NCBI GenBank assembly: GCA_024642325.1
Contig: JAHEBI010000046.1
Coordinates: 1 to 8,886 of the forward strand
Reading direction: 5' to 3'
DNA: 8,886 bases
Source: Eudoraea sp.
GTDB lineage: Bacteria; Bacteroidota; Bacteroidia; Flavobacteriales; Flavobacteriaceae
In this document: piece after piece, positions 6,637 to 8,886 of the stretch
Numbering within the stretch: position 1 is the stretch's first letter
Layout: each line of letters opens with the position of its first letter
The notes under the pieces: model-generated
What the model was told of the DNA's origin: nothing
What the model saw: only the letters and a program-made list of their open reading frames with translations
The model's database searches: none
Program-made: the position numbers and the translations under genes

Positions 6637-8886
6637 ATGAAAGAACAATACAGATATCCAGGGACCCGACCTTTCGAACCGAAGGACAGTAACCTGTTTT
6701 TTGGGAGAGATAAAGATATAAAAAATCTTTCCGAGCTTATAGTGCTTGAAAAACTGGTGGTACTTTTCAGCTCGTCGGGTTACGGGAAATCCTCATTGTT
6801 AAATGCAGGTGTTATCCCCAAACTACGGGATGAAGAAGGTCATTTTATTATCAGTATAGGTCTTAAGACCCAGGATAAAAAAACCCCTTTTGAGTTGCTT
6901 TTAGATGATTTGAAAAGCGATGAAAGCACCTCTGGTTTCCTGGCCGATAAATTGAATATTGTTCGCGAACTGCCGGGAGATGATACGGCTATGTTGTGGT
7001 ACTACATCAAGAATATTCAACTTTTAAAAGACAACAAAGAAAATCCTTTACACAAATACAAATCAATTACCCTGGTTTTTGATCAGTTTGAAGAGCTGTT
7101 TCAGTTAGAGGAATCCCAGGTGGAAGCCTTTGGCCGGATGTTGGCTACCTTGCTTCATAGCATTTCACCGAAATCTGTGCGAGATCTGTTGAGCAATAAA
7201 TCGAAATCAGGATCAAATCCTTTTGCAAAGGATGAATTGGACGAATTGTATAAACCCCTGAATCTGAAGGTGGTTTTTTCCCTTCGCAACGACTATTTAT
7301 TTGAGCTTGACAAACTTAAAAAGTTCCTGCCAGAAGTCTATACATATACCTACGAGTTATTGCCGCTCAATGAAATACAGGCGCTGGATGCACTCATAGA
7401 TCCGGCAGCAAAGGAAGGAAATTTTCCTTCCCCGGAATTTTACTATGCGAAAGAGGCAACGGACCTTATTTTCACCAGCCTAAAAGATAAAAATAATCGT
7501 ATTGAAACCTTCATGTTACAACTGATCGGACAACATGCCGAACAAATGGTCATTAGAAGGAAACAGAAAAAGGATAACATCACTAAAAGACAGATAAAAA
7601 TTGAAGCCTTCCTGCAGCGACTGATAGGGCAAAAGGCCAAAAACAAGCTTTTAGGTTGGAAGCATAAAAAGCCACATGCCAATAAATTTATAGTTAAAAA
7701 AGGTGATCTGGGGAATCTTAAAGTTATTTATGAGAACCATTACAATGAAATAATTTCAGGCCTCTCACCGTGGTGGAATCCTTTCAAAAAGATAGGCGCA
7801 AGAAAACTGATTGAAAAGAAACTGATTAAAAGGCGTAAACGGGAGGTTGTTGCTGAAGATAAGCTTACAACAAAGCATGCATCGTCCAAGTTTTTTTCAG
7901 GCAGAATATCTAAAAAGTCACTGAAAAAACTGGAACAAGAACTTTTAGTTCGGGCAAGTAAAAACCCTGACCGGGATGGCCATACTTATCACGAATTGAG
8001 CCACGACACCATGGTGGAGCCCATACTGATGAGTAGAGAAAAACGCCGGAAAAAGGAGGTGATAGCCTGGTTATTTACAATTGGTATTTTAGCCCTTATA
8101 TTAGGATTTTGGTTGGGATATAACAAACCACCCGTAGGAGAAGAAAATGGCAATCCATCCAGTGACCCCACAACCACAACGGTAGAATCGTTTCCTCCCG
8201 AACCCAAAATAGAAATAATAAAATTTGTCCCTATAAATATGAACTTTACTGTAGAGACACTTTGTGAAAATGCAAGTGTCAGCATTTCCACAGGGAATGG
8301 CGAGGGGTATGTATACCAAATAGAACAGCCAGATGGCACTAAGCTTGAGTCGCAAGCCCAGGATACTATATTTGATTTATTACAAATTGGAAATTATACC
8401 ATTAAAGTTACCGAAACTAGCAGTGGAACTACATTGACAAAAATATTTAATGTGCCCAGGTGTAATGAACCTAATACATCTAAACCGGTTGAACCTGTTA
8501 AACCCAATCCACTACCTAAACCATATTTAAAAATGGCAGGACCTGATCTCTCTGATTCTGTTAAAATTAATACGACACCCCCTAAAATAGGTGTTCCTAA
8601 TGTTGTAACTTATGATACCTGGGTTACCAGATTAAGGGCAATAAAAGACAAAGTGCCTGAACCATGTGAAAAGAGTAAAGTGCGCAGCTGGCACTTTAAT
8701 GAGGATGAGGTGCATCTTATTGCGATACGCAAAGATACGGCTGAGGATCCAACCCAGGATGAGGTACTATTACTTTTGCTTATCGCCGGCAAGGTAATTC
8801 CCTTTAAGAGCTACATTCCTCATCTGGAAGGAGATTGTATGCTGGCAAGACAGAAAAGATATGACCTGCGTGTTTCGCTCCAGCGT
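6637..8886 (+). CDS. nSTAND1-type NTPase with a membrane helix and predicted periplasmic C-terminal region (C-terminus beyond window)
   Basis: I read 750 codons from the ATG at 6637 to the window edge without a stop. The N-terminus carries the nSTAND1 entry motif YPGTRPFE followed by NLFFGRDKDI (6-28). Walker A is SSSGYGKSSL (45-54), with Ser at the usual first Gly and Lys51 and Ser52 intact. Walker B is TLVFDQFEELF (145-155), and FSLRNDYL (214-221) gives the following sensor-like Arg. The winged-helix end of the module is YHELSHDTMVEPIL (451-464). KRRKKE (469-474) then leads into a membrane helix (about 475-493), which places what follows in the periplasm. A Pro/Thr linker leads to a beta-rich, Ig-like stretch bounded by Cys543 and Cys609, a second Pro/Lys-rich linker (615-629), and an unrecognised domain running off the edge. 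STAND proteins are ATP-driven switches that oligomerise on ligand sensing. Here the sensor is probably the extracytoplasmic region and the output the SIR2-TIR partner encoded just upstream. Residues 289-303 and 322-336 are an internal repeat. Confidence 0.88.
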   Translation, partial: MKEQYRYPGTRPFEPKDSNLFFGRDKDIKNLSELIVLEKLVVLFSSSGYGKSSLLNAGVIPKLRDEEGHFIISIGLKTQDKKTPFELLLDDLKSDESTSGFLADKLNIVRELPGDDTAMLWYYIKNIQLLKDNKENPLHKYKSITLVFDQFEELFQLEESQVEAFGRMLATLLHSISPKSVRDLLSNKSKSGSNPFAKDELDELYKPLNLKVVFSLRNDYLFELDKLKKFLPEVYTYTYELLPLNEIQALDALIDPAAKEGNFPSPEFYYAKEATDLIFTSLKDKNNRIETFMLQLIGQHAEQMVIRRKQKKDNITKRQIKIEAFLQRLIGQKAKNKLLGWKHKKPHANKFIVKKGDLGNLKVIYENHYNEIISGLSPWWNPFKKIGARKLIEKKLIKRRKREVVAEDKLTTKHASSKFFSGRISKKSLKKLEQELLVRASKNPDRDGHTYHELSHDTMVEPILMSREKRRKKEVIAWLFTIGILALILGFWLGYNKPPVGEENGNPSSDPTTTTVESFPPEPKIEIIKFVPINMNFTVETLCENASVSISTGNGEGYVYQIEQPDGTKLESQAQDTIFDLLQIGNYTIKVTETSSGTTLTKIFNVPRCNEPNTSKPVEPVKPNPLPKPYLKMAGPDLSDSVKINTTPPKIGVPNVVTYDTWVTRLRAIKDKVPEPCEKSKVRSWHFNEDEVHLIAIRKDTAEDPTQDEVLLLLLIAGKVIPFKSYIPHLEGDCMLARQKRYDLRVSLQR
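7501..7644 (+). repeat. diverged internal duplication within the STAND gene
   Basis: Residues 289-303 (IETFMLQLIGQHAEQ) and 322-336 (IEAFLQRLIGQKAKN) agree at 8 of 15 positions and lie 33 residues apart. The first copy matches the position of the PFLLQLLCQ-type helix usual in nSTAND1 proteins. The second, followed by a very basic segment, looks like a duplicated insertion. Confidence 0.5.

Overview
The window looks like chromosome from a member of the Flavobacteriia (Bacteroidota). The evidence is a DUF6090-type protein with the hallmark GEIILVVIGILIALQINTWNE-like membrane segment, candidate promoters of the Bacteroidota form (TTG/TTTG, about 18-22 bases, TAnnTTTG), start codons preceded by A/T-rich leaders rather than Shine-Dalgarno sequences, and low to moderate GC. 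No rRNA, tRNA, transposase, integrase or CRISPR array is visible.

Left part (1-4100), housekeeping or hypothetical genes. A minus-strand YaeF/YiiX-like permuted papain-fold hydrolase (1-1239) runs off the left edge. Between it and the next gene is a compact run of hairpins ending in a strong intrinsic terminator (1305-1420), a candidate structured RNA. Then, all on the minus strand, come a 42-residue membrane mini-protein with its own candidate promoter (1492-1620), a 93-residue two-CxxC protein (1901-2182) and the DUF6090 protein (2379-3146). Divergent from the last is a secreted two-repeat protein (3309-4006) broken by a -1 frameshift and closed by a terminator at 4064-4098.

Right part (4173-8886), an A/T-richer accessory block that resembles an immune or conflict module. 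A minus-strand four-helix membrane protein (4173-4748) faces, across a 406-base intergenic region, a two-gene plus-strand unit. The first gene (5155-6588) fuses an N-terminal SIR2-like Rossmann domain to a C-terminal TIR domain that keeps the SxxCxxEL catalytic-Glu motif. The second (6637 to the right edge) is an nSTAND1-type P-loop NTPase followed by one transmembrane helix and a predicted periplasmic C-terminal region. The likely logic, by inference from TIR/SIR2/STAND families, is that the membrane-anchored STAND protein senses a signal, uses ATP to switch state, and activates the partner TIR to consume or convert NAD+. Two features make this variant notable. The SIR2-like half appears to lack the canonical GAG and catalytic His, and the STAND sensor region lies beyond a membrane helix instead of being a cytosolic WD40 or TPR array. 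The two genes are also in one continuous frame separated by a single TAA.
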